Notes: a model not told the origin generated them from the letters alone. 64,000 nucleotides of DNA from Diplonema papillatum (GCA_030068145.1 JAPJBO010000820.1:38979-102978); one strand, 5' to 3'; shown: positions 32,289-43,380, counted from the first letter of the stretch. Made by a program: numbers and translations.

Positions 32289-35200
32289 TTATCTGGTCGT
32301 AGCTCCTGGTTTGCGGTGTTTAGTTTTGCACCACGGTTTGTGGTGTCGTAGGCTTGTAAATTGTGGTTTGTTCGGAGTCTGTCCGTCGCTGTGACAGTAC
32401 GGGCAAATCTCCCTTTTGCCTGCTGAGCTTGCAGGCGTGGTGCTGTGGCGTGGTGGTGTGCGTCGTAGTTTCTTCTTGCAAAAACGCAGGTGGATGCTCA
32501 GGCCGTGAATGCCTTTTATTGCAGTGCCAGTTTTCGTCGTTCGTGTGTGGCAGTTCGGACATTGGAGTGCCTCCGTGTCGGGCGTGTGGCCCGGAGTAGG
32601 CTCTAGGCCACGCATTTCTTCGAGAATTTGTTGGGTTGGCGTGGCAGTGCCGCTGCTCTTGTCGGATGATGGGACGACGGTGGTGGATTGAGAGCTGCGT
32701 TGTGCGGTTTCGTTCCCCGTGCGCGTTGGGGCCTGAAGTGCGGCGTGCGGTGTTGAGTTTGTCATTGCGTCGTCGTCGAGGTGGCAGGGAACCGGTTCGT
32801 GTACAGGTTCTGTTGGGTCAAACGTATAGAAGAGTACATTCGTACTCTGGTCGGTGTAGCCGCGATTGGCTGAATGCGTGACGTTGGCGTTGTCGAAGTG
32901 TGTCCATCTTGCGTCATTGTATGGGGTATCGTTTAACACGTGTACAGTGTAGTGTCCTGCGTTGTCTCGTCCTGCGTGGGCAACAACTGCTCTGAGCTTC
33001 AGCGGTTGTGCCTGGTTAGGCACCAGCAGCGTTTGGTCAGCTGCAACCGCTTGGCGATTCTCCCTTGTGTGCTGATTACGTGTTATGCGTAGAACGAGGC
33101 TTCCTTGTATCCTGCTGATGCCGTGTTGCATGGTCGTCTTATTGGAGGTTCCGCACTCGCATCTGTACGTGTCCGGTTTGTGTGGGGCACAGTGGAAGTC
33201 CAGGCATCCTTGTACCGTGCTTGCAACAGGGGCGATGACAGCCATGTCGTTCCAGTGACCGTTCGTGTTGTTGTGCTTGCATTTGGCACAACGCGTTGTC
33301 GTCGAGTACCAGTGTCGTATGGCGTCGAAGTTGTCAGACTCGCCTGGTTGACAGCATGTGTGTTCTGCGTTTTCGTCTACGATTGACGCGAGTACCACCC
33401 TCATTGCTTCCTCAAAGTCGTGTTGTTGGCCCGCTTCGAAGGGATGTTTCAGGTTCTGGTGCAGTCTAACGACGGTGTCCGGTGTTCTTATCCGCTGTGT
33501 CCAGTCGTACGCAGCCAAAGTGCATTCCCCTGTTCTGTGTGCTGCACATGTGACGTATTTCGATATCTGTTCGGCGAGGTTGGTGGCCGAGATCACGTTA
33601 AGTACCGCTTGTAAATAGCATGTATTTACAGCTGACAGGGTTTGCCGCATCGTGGTCTTGGGGTTCCTTGTTCTGGTAGTTACTCTGTTGGCGGCGAAGG
33701 CGGCGATTGCTGCGGCGACGGTGATTGGAGCGACGATGCTTGTAACTCGTTCGGCGACTGTAAGCGGTCTAGGCGGTTGCAAGGGCTGCGAGTTGCGGGA
33801 AGACGGTTCGCTGGCTAGGTCTAGAGGGATGAAGTTCGCCGGTTTGTGTTTTCCTGCGTACTCGGGTTCGTCGATACGCTGTTTTCCGGCTTTGTGTCTG
33901 GCAATCGAGAACCCGAGGAACGGCTTGAGTTGATTCAGCAACCGTGGCAGGTTTGCGAACTCTTCAGTCAGCCAAGCGTTCCAAGGTGCGTACAGGATAC
34001 GCGGGTTGTGCCCTCTCTCGATCATGGAGTACACGCTCCTTTGAATCTCCACGCGCAAGTCTTGCCAGTGGTTGGTCTGTCGTATCGCTCTGATGAGAGC
34101 GCCTTTGAAAATTCCACTGGCTTGCGACTTGGGGGCTGTGGAGAGCTCGTGGGTGTAGCGTGTTCCGTAGTTCTTTGGCTGGATGGAAAGGCGTATGTGG
34201 GGTGCATGGGGTGGGTCAGGTCGTTCTACTCGTATGCGTACTCCGAGAAAAACGACGTCGTCGTGTGCCGTTGTGGTGTTCTTGTAGCGCATATGGTAAA
34301 GGTGTTGAGGTGGAGGTGTCGTCCCCCAGTTGAGGAAGTCATCGATGAAGCGGAGCGTATGCGCGTGTGCTTTCGCCTCTTCGATCTTGCCTTCTTCTAC
34401 GAGCTTGTCAATGTAGGCTTTTTCAATCCGGTAACAGAACAGATTCGCGATGTCAGAGCTCGCGTTACCTCCCATGGGAATGCCGTCAACCTGCCTGTAA
34501 ACGTTGTCACCCTGAGCGATGAAACTGTTGTTGATGATCATAGTTAGCAGTTCTTTGATCTGTTCTTTCGTGTAACCTCTTGTCTTGTCACTTGTTTGGC
34601 GGGTGAAGGCGAACGTCTTTTTGCCTTTTTGTTTAGCTCCACGTGTGAGATTAGGATTCCCTTCTGCTTCTTCGAACTCAAATGCTTCCTCGATCGCTGC
34701 GCAGACTTCTTCTATGATTTTCTCTTGCGAGAGCTTCGTGTACATGTCTACGAAGTCGTGTGTGGTGGGTATTTTGTAACGGAGGCGGGTGAGGTTCTGC
34801 TTTATGTGCAATGTAACATCGTCTGGTCCTTCTGTGAACCAAACCCGTTTTATTCCCGTCTGGCGAAAGTTGATGCCGTCTTTCTTTTTTAGGGCTCGCA
34901 TGACACCCTTGAGGATTCCCGAGAGCTCGAGATGGGCATTCGTAAGGGTCGCTTTAGGGGTCTCTCTTCTGGTTTGCTTGACTTTTTTATCGGCGGTTAC
35001 GCCGGCTATCCATCGGAAAGACGGTTCTGCTTTGTGTAGCTTTATCGTCCCGTAGAGATGGGGTAGCCCTTTGTGAAACGGGAGGTCTAGGTCTGCCATC
35101 ATTCGGCGGTGTTCGCTCTCGACTTGGCTCTTCGTAAGGTTTTGTTGTTCGTACGTTTCGCTTGCTTCGAGCTGCTGCCGTAGTGCATGGATGTATTGCG

Positions 35201-35339
35201 TTTTGCAGCAGTATCCGAAGTCGTGAGTTGTTTTGTCGATGGGGAGGATCACCAGCTGTTCCTTGATGGCTGCGAGCTCTGCTGTAGCTTTCGCGTCGAG
35301 TTTCTCGTCGTCTCCCTCGTAGCTCGCCGGGTGAAGCAC
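32289..35339 (-). CDS. Penelope-like RT fused to a USP-type deubiquitinase (element 1)
   Basis: One uninterrupted ORF of 1016 codons. The RT holds LVILPIDKTTHDFG (29-42), LYGTIKLHK (95-103), FVDMY (A, Asp198), GIPMGGNASSDIANLF (B, 286-301) and RFIDDF (C, 330-335), the Penelope pattern. After a hydrophobic stretch (524-540) comes a C19 protease: Cys box NTCYLQAVL (Cys564), GQQHDFEEAM (637-646), zinc pairs CAKC (684) and CEC (727), His box HAGRDNAGHYTVHV (His796). Two C-terminal CxxC-H-C fingers follow (927-954, 979-1004). It starts just before RT motif 1, so the GIY-YIG region of element 2 is missing (5' truncation). All catalytic residues are present. Confidence 0.85.
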   Translation of the reverse strand: MLHPASYEGDDEKLDAKATAELAAIKEQLVILPIDKTTHDFGYCCKTQYIHALRQQLEASETYEQQNLTKSQVESEHRRMMADLDLPFHKGLPHLYGTIKLHKAEPSFRWIAGVTADKKVKQTRRETPKATLTNAHLELSGILKGVMRALKKKDGINFRQTGIKRVWFTEGPDDVTLHIKQNLTRLRYKIPTTHDFVDMYTKLSQEKIIEEVCAAIEEAFEFEEAEGNPNLTRGAKQKGKKTFAFTRQTSDKTRGYTKEQIKELLTMIINNSFIAQGDNVYRQVDGIPMGGNASSDIANLFCYRIEKAYIDKLVEEGKIEEAKAHAHTLRFIDDFLNWGTTPPPQHLYHMRYKNTTTAHDDVVFLGVRIRVERPDPPHAPHIRLSIQPKNYGTRYTHELSTAPKSQASGIFKGALIRAIRQTNHWQDLRVEIQRSVYSMIERGHNPRILYAPWNAWLTEEFANLPRLLNQLKPFLGFSIARHKAGKQRIDEPEYAGKHKPANFIPLDLASEPSSRNSQPLQPPRPLTVAERVTSIVAPITVAAAIAAFAANRVTTRTRNPKTTMRQTLSAVNTCYLQAVLNVISATNLAEQISKYVTCAAHRTGECTLAAYDWTQRIRTPDTVVRLHQNLKHPFEAGQQHDFEEAMRVVLASIVDENAEHTCCQPGESDNFDAIRHWYSTTTRCAKCKHNNTNGHWNDMAVIAPVASTVQGCLDFHCAPHKPDTYRCECGTSNKTTMQHGISRIQGSLVLRITRNQHTRENRQAVAADQTLLVPNQAQPLKLRAVVAHAGRDNAGHYTVHVLNDTPYNDARWTHFDNANVTHSANRGYTDQSTNVLFYTFDPTEPVHEPVPCHLDDDAMTNSTPHAALQAPTRTGNETAQRSSQSTTVVPSSDKSSGTATPTQQILEEMRGLEPTPGHTPDTEALQCPNCHTRTTKTGTAIKGIHGLSIHLRFCKKKLRRTPPRHSTTPASSAGKREICPYCHSDGQTPNKPQFTSLRHHKPWCKTKHRKPGATTR

Positions 35340-35589
35340 TCCAACCGAGGTTGGGTTATTGTTATGCCTATTCTAGAGCCTTCCCGCAATCGTCGTCTTT
35401 CTGGCGACGCTACGGGAGAGCTCGTTTCGCTATTTCCGTCGTGGCAATATTATCCGTTCGAGCTGCTTTGAAGCCGAATCACATTCGCATGCATCTACAT
35501 ACGCTATGACTCCGCTTTCCCAAGGACAGTTTTGCAGACTCGAGTTTTTCTTTTTCCCTCTCTGATTTTCTTTTCCTTGTTCACTTGCC

Positions 35590-35890
35590 TTTCCAGTTTG
35601 CCGGCCCATTGGCTAACATAAATGTTTGCACAAATTAAAGTATGTCCCGGCTGTCGGTTAGACTCGTGGTTTCTTTTCCTTTTTCCCTGTCGCTCGCCTT
35701 TCACCTTCACCGGTCCATTGGCTAACATAAATGTTTGCGCAAATAAAGTAAGTCCCGGCTTTCGGTTGTAGACGCTGATTGTTTGTTTTTTTCCCACTTT
35801 TTTGTTTTCCTTTCCCGGTTGCCGGTCCGTTGGCTAACATAAATGTTTGCGCAAAATTAAGTAAGTCCCGGCTGCCGGTTGTAGACACAT
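35590..35890. repeat. Three tandem copies, period about 111 bp
   Basis: Each copy contains CCATTGGCTAACATAAATG, TTTGCGCAAA-TAAAGTA and GTCCCGGCTGyCGGTT. They sit just upstream (on the minus strand) of the Penelope-like ORF, where tandem or LTR-like duplications are common for this class; whether they belong to the element is unknown. Confidence 0.75.
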
Positions 35891-36605
35891 TTCAATTTTT
35901 GGTCAACTGGCAAATCGGACGTATCGTGTGGTAGATATTTGCAAAGACTTCTATCAAAGAAGCTATTTAGCGTGTTGTCAGTTTTCTCACTTCCGTCCAC
36001 AGAGCGGATGGTGAGGCACGTCGTCAGAACTTTCTGTTCCGCCACGTGGCTTTTGAGGACATTTGATAGCAGTTCCGAAGAAGTGCATCAATGTTTTGAA
36101 ACAAGAACAACGAACTCTGCGTTTATACTGTCGTAAGCAAACAAACAGAAGGTACAACGAAGGGGGGCGGCGGAGAGGTGTGGTAAGGGAAAGAGACCCG
36201 CGGGGCGAACTTAAAGCTTTTGCAGTTTACGATGGAAATAGTCGCCAGCAATGGAGGCCCAATACGCACACACTACCTACCCCATCGTCGACCCGGAAAT
36301 AGCCAAAACGGCCCGGAAAGACCGCACCGCGGAAGCGAGCGGGAATAGAACTTGGCTCGGAAGTGCCCAGTTTGACCTCATCCTCATCATCGTTGACTCT
36401 CCCGACGGACGACATCATAAAGTAAAGTAACACTAGCCGCATGCGACTAAAAATCTTTAGTGCCCCCAAAGAAGAATCCCCATTTAACCGGGTTCGTCTT
36501 TCTGCTTGGTCGTGGCTGAGGCGAACTGTGCAGGATTAAAACTGTGTGTTGATACTGCCGGCGGCCGATCGGTGCCGAGCGGACTCTCGTTTGCGTCCAG
36601 CACGA
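35891..36605. other. 3' flank of the receptor gene; no gene recognised
   Basis: A fragment at 36370-36425 (minus-strand ATGATGTCGTCCGTCGGGAG and following) matches 51274-51325 and is probably a shared 5' piece of a LINE family. Otherwise nothing is identified. Confidence 0.4.
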
Positions 36606-39216
36606 TCACTTCGACCCGGTTCCTCGACGAGTAGGCTGGTGCTGCGGCGTTTTGCAGTGTCTTTTGATGAGAACGCACAACGACACGTCGTCGAGTGCGT
36701 CCGCAGGGTCCAACAACCTCCGAAGCTCGTCGACAAACGAGGTGCTGGGAACGTCGTTGTTTTTGATGAAAGCCTGCGCCCCATTGGACTCGCATCCGCT
36801 CTCCGAGAGGAACTTCGCGATGACGTCGCCGACCGTGGGCGACGGGTCCTTTTGGGCAATCTGCTGCAGTTGGTACATCCACTCCTGCTCCTCCACGACA
36901 GTGCTGCCTTTCAACTCGTTGATGGTGACGGTGTTGTTGTGTGTTTTGATCGAGTCTACAGGCGCAAAATCGTACCCCTGCAACCGTGCCACCTCGAGGT
37001 TGACCACCGTGACGCTCCTCTTATGATGCCTGGCAAGCGCTGCAGCAGATTCGACGTGTTGGAACGCTTGTTCGATTCCCTGCCCGAAAATCGCAAACCC
37101 CCTTGTGTGCTTGTTTCCGATGTTCCCCGAGCTCACCTTGATCGACACGCACGCCAGCGCCAAGTTCTTCTTGACCGAGTGCATAAGTTCCAATGCTGCA
37201 TGCGCAGCCTTGTCTGACGACGTTCTCACCGGGACTGCATTTCCAGCAACGCCCCAACTGACCACAAGTTCCCCGGGCTTCGTCGTGTTGATGGCGTGGA
37301 GCACTCCGTATCCGATAGACGCTTCCACCACTGATAGAACTGCCTCGAACGTTCCAGGAGACATGTCCTTGCCGCGCTCGGTCAGGAGGCTGATGATGAG
37401 GATCGCGCCCCTCTGTTGTTTGATGGCGCCGACGCTGATTTGGGTTGCCGACGGGCCCTGCTTTTGCTTGGCGACGGTGAGGGCTCTGGAGGATCGATCC
37501 GTGTATCGAGAAGAAGCCCTCGACGTTCTAGAGTCGTTTTTGCTGATGAGCGTCGTGGTGTCGTTTGTCTCGGAGAGAACATCGTCCTCCGCATCCCCGT
37601 CGTTGAACAGGGTTTTCGGCATGAATGATTTGTATTCGATCAGCATGGCGCACATGGCTTGGAATCCCATGATCAAAGAACCGAGTTCGGTCAGTCTACT
37701 GGTCTTGGTCAAATCCATCTCATCCATTCGCATGGCACGCACGTCTTCCATGTCGTTTGCGAGAGAGATCAACGGGAGGGTGATGAACGTGGCAAGGAAC
37801 ACCAATACGAACAACGCTGCCACGGACATCATTGCGTTGACGTTCACAGCCCGGTACAGCGATTTGTTCGCCTCTTCGAAGATGACCTCTTCCGGGACGA
37901 TGTTCACGATCAAATAGCTCAGCTCGTACCGCTTCCTGTTTCGCCCCCACCTCCGAACTTCCGCGCGAGCCGTTTCAAAGTTGATCATCACCGGTTCTCC
38001 GTTAATCGTCGTAGAGAAGATATCACTGGTCATGACGAATCCCTCGGCGAGGTTTTCACCGATGATCCCCATAGCCACGCGGGTCCAGCTGCTGATCTTC
38101 GGCGAGTTCATGTCGTGCAGGTACGCCTTTTCTTCCTGCTTGTTCTTGTCCGAAGATACGACGACCCTCAGCAGATCTCGATCGATCAACAACACCAACG
38201 AACGCGCGTCGATAGCCATGCTTGGCATGTGCGAGACGAAGTTTGCCTTGACGTAGCTTCGAATCTGCGACATAGACGCGTTTGAGTCTTGTGCTTCTGT
38301 GATCTGTGCCATAGCTTCGGTGTAGAGATGAAGTTGGGTAACTTTGACGGTTTCGAGTTGGACACGGTTCCCCAAGTCCTTTGATATGTCCCGGAGAGCT
38401 GTGTTCCACAAGTTTGTGCCGACGACTTGAATCACGCAAAACAGCAATAGCACAGACAGCCCGAGGAACGCAGAGATAGGTAGCGAGCACCCGCCTGTCT
38501 TCCGCAGCCCACTGATCTTGTTGTACATGAACATGAACAGAAGAATGAACAGGACCCCGCAAACCACGCAAATCACCACCAGCTGAATCCTTTCACTCGT
38601 CCACGTCTTCAACACGCCATCGTCGCCGATGGCGTCGAAATTGCCGAGCAAAGTGTTGAGATCCTTTTCCATGCTCCTCGCAACTTCGGCGGGGGTTCCA
38701 CCTTGCAAGAACAACAGGTCCCACCCTGTCTTGATCGCGTTCAGGCATCTGTTCACCAACGGTCCGCATCCGCCTGCCGGTCGAGCGGCAAGGTCACGGT
38801 CCCAGAACTCCGGGAAGCTCGACATACTCTGGCAGATGCTAGAAGTACGCGTAGCTGAGCAGTAGTTGTTCCACAGTGTCTCGCTCGTCATGGTGTCGGT
38901 GTGCGTGGGTTCCTGTGTTGAGCTGAACGGCAGCATGACCTGCGCGTCGACCAGCGCTTGAATGAACTCGAAAGCGAGGTCTTTATTCCGGGTGTGATTT
39001 GTGATCCCAGCCTCCCATGCGTCGCTCACTCCTCTGCCCGCAGACCCCGGCGTCGCTGCCAGCCGAATGTCGACTCCGTTCCTCGACAGGTAGCCCGGAA
39101 GCCGCGAGGCTCTGGTAACCCATTCAAACCCTACCGCCACGTCTCCTCTCCGCATCATCCACGTCATGCTCGAGGGGTCTTCGCCGAAGCATTCCGGGTT
39201 CACCAGCTGTTCCTTC
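36606..39216 (-). CDS. Receptor with solute-binding ectodomain and degenerate cyclase domain, exon 2
   Basis: The exon begins after AG at 39218-39217 and completes the codon split at 42471. In order: the second half of an extracellular solute-binding domain (WMMRRGDVAVGFEWV ... EFIQALVDAQVM), a membrane segment (IQLVVICVVCGVLFILLFMF), a second (FLGLSVLLLFCVIQVV), a Cache-like sensor region, a third (SVAALFVLVFLATFITLPLI), a HAMP-like linker, and a region with the outline of class III nucleotidyl cyclases (GNIGNKHTRGFAIFGQGIEQ). The metal-binding aspartates and the Asn/Arg of the active site are not visible, so it is probably a pseudo-cyclase. With exon 1 the protein is about 1,124 residues. 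Stop at 36606. Confidence 0.7.
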
Positions 39217-39474
39217 CTGTTTTCATTGTTTTTGTGTTTACGGCGATATTCGCTCTTGCCTGTGACGGCGTTCATTGAGTTGTTTGTATTAGTTCACTTA
39301 CAGTAGCTGCTGATCTGCTGCGATGGTCTGCGGTTTCCAAAGCGGAGCGATGGCGGAGCTGCGGGCGGGGGAGGCTGATTATGATCCATGGATTGCGCGA
39401 ATTTCTGATGAATAAGTTTTTTTTCCTTCGGACAGTGAATGTCGGCGCTCAGATATCATTTCTTCTGTCATCTG

Positions 39475-39735
39475 GGCGTACGGGTCAAGTGGCTACCGAT
39501 TTCCCAAACTAAAGGCTTGGCGCTTGCGCTGAACCTCGTCGAGACGGTCACAGGGCGAAGCGGACGGAGTAGCAATGTGACTCAAGCTTTGCAAGCTGTG
39601 GTTGACCGTCACGTTCCTGGACCCGGAGCAGCCATTTTCTTTGTGTTTCCGACGATCCCGAATGGCGCACAGATTGGTGCACTTTGACCTTTTGCGTACT
39701 TGTGAAGTTCAGTTTAGTGCGTGCTTGTGGTGATC
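39475..39735. repeat. Dispersed repeats in the receptor intron
   Basis: 39475-39635 matches 10383-10600. It is followed directly by a second family (39640-39735: TTTCCGACGATCCCGAATGG ... GAAGTTCAG-TTAGTGCGTGC) that recurs at 56302-56400 and, more weakly, at 43381-43480. Confidence 0.7.
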
Positions 39736-40715
39736 GGTGGGGTTCCCAAAAGGAATGTTTGTTTTATCTTCGAGCTAGACTTGATCTCGTGCATTAGCCA
39801 AGTGGTCCATTCTGTTGCTTTTCCGCTGGGCTCCTGATAGCGAACTTGCGCGCATACAGTGTGACTGCTGTGTTGTGGGCTGCTACTTCATCCACAATTT
39901 GTCTACAGGTTACATCTATATGTCCAAAATTCACGTGGTTGGAATATGTCGTTCATCTTTTTCTTTCTTCTTCTAGTTGACCCCCCCAATTATCACGGAT
40001 TTTCCGAGGGAATCTGCGAGGCTTGACGAATCTACATGCAGGGTGTCTGTTCTTCGGGGGGAATCATTTTGTTTTGATTTCGAAATGCCGGGATAGGTGG
40101 AGTGACCCCGCAGGGTGTCCAAAGCACCCTTAGGGTATCACCCCATCGTAAGTTGTTGTTCGGATTTCTTTATTCCTTTCCTCTCGTTGAACGAAAACCA
40201 CTGCTGAAATGCACAGCAGCAATGCCTGACTCAACCACTGAGGGTGCCCGATAGAGATTATTTGCCAGACAGTGGGTACGTGCTACAACACACAGGTGAC
40301 AACAGTATAGGGCAACAACCAGGAACACACTGTAGGTGAGCAGCGATACCTCCCGAAAGTGAGCCAAGGGCGAAGGACGTATGTGTGCGGCTGCTGCGGC
40401 AGTTGCCCGGTGGTAACCCCACACGCAGAACACGGGGAAGGGGAACGTGTTTTCCCGACTACTTTGAAGCCCCTTGCCGACCGTAGCATCCGAGGAAGGT
40501 GCAAACATGGAGGGTGCTACGGTAGCCGTGCACGGGTCTTGGGCGCGTGCCTCGTGCAGGGCGGGTGCTTTGTGATCCGCCGCGAAGTTCTCTCCTGGTG
40601 CAGTCCGGAGAGACCGGCGCCGACTTTAAGATTAAAAGTAAGAACGTGTGTCATTTGCGTCGCTTGGTACTGTCCATTCTACGTGTCATCTTGCACTGGA
40701 AAACTACTCGTGCAG

Positions 40716-42390
40716 AAATAGCTATTTATTCTCGAGAAAAAGGTAGTTTACTGCCTGTCACTTGACTTTTCTGCGTCCTTGAGAGCTACTTTTCTTACAC
40801 GCATAGCTACTTTTCTTGCACGCATAACTACTTTTCTTGCACGCATAACTACTTTTCTTGCACGCATAACTACTTTTCTTGCACGCATAACTACTTTTCT
40901 TGCACGCATAGCAGTTTTGGTTTCCAGGTGCTTTTGTGGGCAATACAGGTGCATTCGTGGGCAATCCGGTGTCTTCGTGGGCAATTCAGGTGCATTCCTG
41001 TGGAAGTCACAGTGCCAAAGAACAGCAAGGGACAAGGTTGACGCGCATGATCTGACACTACTGAGCGAACGGAAGAATGATTCGAATGGCAGGACCAGCT
41101 CATTCGTTGCAGGATGCGGAGCAGGAGTCGGAGACCGCCAGTGCCATGGAAACTTGGGATGCTGACGTGCAGCGTACACTGTGTGAGCCGACTGTGCTGT
41201 TGTACACGACAGGAACTTGGCCAGTAGCTGGTGTGTGGCACGCCATCTTTCTTGGCCTTCGGCGTCTCCCACACCCTGTGCGTAGCTCTCTCGGACGCAG
41301 AAAAGTCAGGTGATGCGGCAGTAAAGCAATCTTCTTACCTCGAGACGTCGTTTTCTTGCACTCGGTTTTCCAGATTGCCACTCGAGCCCTGCGGGCTCTC
41401 GTGGCAATCTGGAAAACCTCGTGCAAGAAAACGACTTTTCTCTCGGTGAATAAATAGCTATTTCTACCTGGCACGCGCTTTTCTGCACTCTTGGGTTGCT
41501 ACTTTTCTACACTCTGGACCTACTTTCTACACTCCAGGCCGATGCTGTTTTCTAGTATAATGCAGCACAAGAACACAGGATTCCAATGAACCAAAACAGC
41601 AAAGTAGGCAATTCTTGCTGGTTTAGGCCGTGGCATGACTTGCTTTTGAGAGTGAATAGCATGAATCCGCGCCGCCTGCGAAATGATGCAGAAAGAGGCA
41701 AGAACAAGTCTAGATGATGCCTGTGTGGCACGGGTCGGTTTTGAGAGTGAATAGCAGGAAACCGTGCCACCGATGTTGTAGACAACTGCTGGCTGGGTGC
41801 GACTCCTTTTTGGACCCCACGAACATCACCTGCCCCCACTCTTGACTTTCTTGACAAAGTCTCGCAATTTTGGAAGCGGCCAATACTTGTCCATCAGTAC
41901 ATTGATCAAAAGCCTTGTGCCGCTTCCAAAATTGCGAGACTTTGTCAAGAAAGTCAAGAGTGGGGGCAGGTGATGTTCGTGGGGTCCAAAAAGGAGTCGC
42001 ACCCAGCCAGCAGTTGTCTACAACATCGGTGGCACGGTTTCCTGCTATACACTCTCAAGACCGACCCGTGCCACACAGGCATCATCTAGACTTGTTCTTG
42101 CCTCTTTCTGCATCATTTCGCAGGCGGCGCGGATTCATGCTATTCACTCTCAAAAGCAAGTCATGCCACGGCCTAAACCAGCAAGAATTGCCTACTTTGC
42201 TGTTTTGGTTCATTGGAATCCTGTGTTCTTGTGCTGCATTATACTAGAAAACAGCATCGGCCTGGAGTGTAGAAAGTAGGTCTGGAGTGTAGGAAAGTAG
42301 GTCCAGAGTGTAGAAAAGTAGCACCCTGAGAGTGCAGAAAGTCGCGTGCCAGGTAGAAAACTACCTTTTCTCGAGAATAAATAGCTATTT
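40716..42390. mobile_element. Fold-back element with a 430-470 bp hairpin
   Basis: The ends are inverted repeats AAATAGCTATTTATTCTCGA (40716) and its complement (42358-42390). The right part is a long palindrome: 41453-41880 pairs with 41919-42390 around a 38-nt loop, with a handful of mismatches. The left part has six copies of a 21-bp unit (CTACTTTTCTTGCACGCATAA, 40790-40912), then GTGGGCAATnCAGGTGCATTC repeats, then a small hairpin (41347-41433). No transposase is visible. It lies wholly inside the receptor intron; a transcript of that gene would form a long double-stranded hairpin. Confidence 0.8.
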
Positions 42391-42470
42391 AGGCCCCCCT
42401 CTATTTTTGACGTAACTGCCAGGTGGTTTACAGGAACAGTCATGTACCTAATAGATAAACCCAAACACAC

Positions 42471-43234
42471 CAGGATGCCATCATCTGCAGCGTCTTGAGA
42501 CCAGCCGGGCCGTTGATTGACACGGTGCCATCGTTTTCAACCACGGTGCCAGCATTCTCTCCGCTGAGGAACAGCATGGTTAAGCAAGACGTCATCGCCG
42601 CACTTTCGACAACATCGATGTGGAGAGGCATCCACGCGGGGTCGCCACTCCGGATGCGTACCTTGTCTCTCAGTTCGATCAAACTCTCCGTCCACGCTTC
42701 CCACGTATCGGTGCGCATCTCAACGCTGTTGTTCGCGAAGAGGTCGCTTCTGTAGTACATGTACAGCGCATTGGCTTCCCTCGGTATAGTGAGCGCCTTC
42801 CCGTCGGAGTTCCGCGTGAAGAACTTTGTCCGGATACCTTTCAGCAGTGATTCTGGAAGAGGCATCAACTGTTCGGCCAAGGGTAAAATCCACGGGTTGT
42901 TGAAGTCGATGACTTCTAGGTTGCGGTCCTTCGCGTCCATCAGGTCAGCGACAATCGGGAACTGCTCGTCGTCGCTTGCTCCGCCCGTGAGGTCACGCAA
43001 CGAGACTTCGTTTATGTTCAGGTTCGGGTACTTGCGGTTCAGCGACTCCAGGAACTCGCAGCCCTGAGCCACAATAACGCGGATGATGCCGTTGGCAACG
43101 GAAATCTTCTCCCCATCAGTCCCGTTGAACAGCAGGTCGCACCTCCTGTTGCAGTAGGAGCAGTCCGCATTCGCCTTGTAAACGAAAGCGGCCACGAGTA
43201 GGTACGCCAATGGCCCGACCTTTGGCGGTCCCAT
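42471..43234 (-). CDS. Receptor with solute-binding ectodomain, exon 1
   Basis: Starts at ATG 43234 with a signal peptide (hydrophobic LAYLLVAAFVY then ANA-DC). The next about 230 residues have the fold signature of bacterial extracellular solute-binding proteins (type 2): CEFLESLNRKYPN, DFNNPWILPLAEQLMPLPE, TIPREANALYMYYRSDLF, TWEAWTESLIELRDK and SINGPAGLKTLQMMASW. In bacteria such domains bind sugars; here it is fused to a membrane receptor (exon 2). A LINE poly(A) tail ends only about 13 bp upstream of the ATG, so the native promoter has been displaced by, or replaced with, LINE sequence. Confidence 0.7.
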
Positions 43235-43380
43235 CTTTTATCGTGCTTTCTTTTTTTTTTTTTTTTTCCGACGACAACTAGTGTCAGACTAGCCTACCCG
43301 AAGGCAGTTGATTCCTTTAGGCAAGATTTCTCTACCGGCGGAAGTTGTTTGGGTTAACGTCTTTTTTTTTCTTTTTTTTT

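Larger units (their letters stand above)
39217..42470 (-). other. 3.25 kb intron of the receptor gene
   Basis: Donor GTGTGT at 42470 and acceptor AAAACAG ending at 39217. Exons join in phase (TG|G) to give MMASW-KEQLVNPECF, which fits the usual helix before a PBP2 second lobe. It contains a repeat shared with 10383-10600, a short retro-repeat 3' end (39640-39735), unique sequence with no gene (39740-40715) and a fold-back element (40716-42390). Confidence 0.75.

Noticed and set aside
34060..34130. CTGATGAGAGCGCC...GAAAA as a ribozyme core
   Set aside because: It lies antisense to the RT coding sequence and has no pairing stems.
36546..38285. Plus-strand ORFs over 200 codons opposite the receptor exon
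   Set aside because: They are shadows of the minus-strand coding exon, which has clear domains and an in-phase splice junction.
41552..42247. Two identical ORFs of about 100 codons on opposite strands
   Set aside because: They are the two arms of the fold-back hairpin, so one sequence is read twice; no domain is present.
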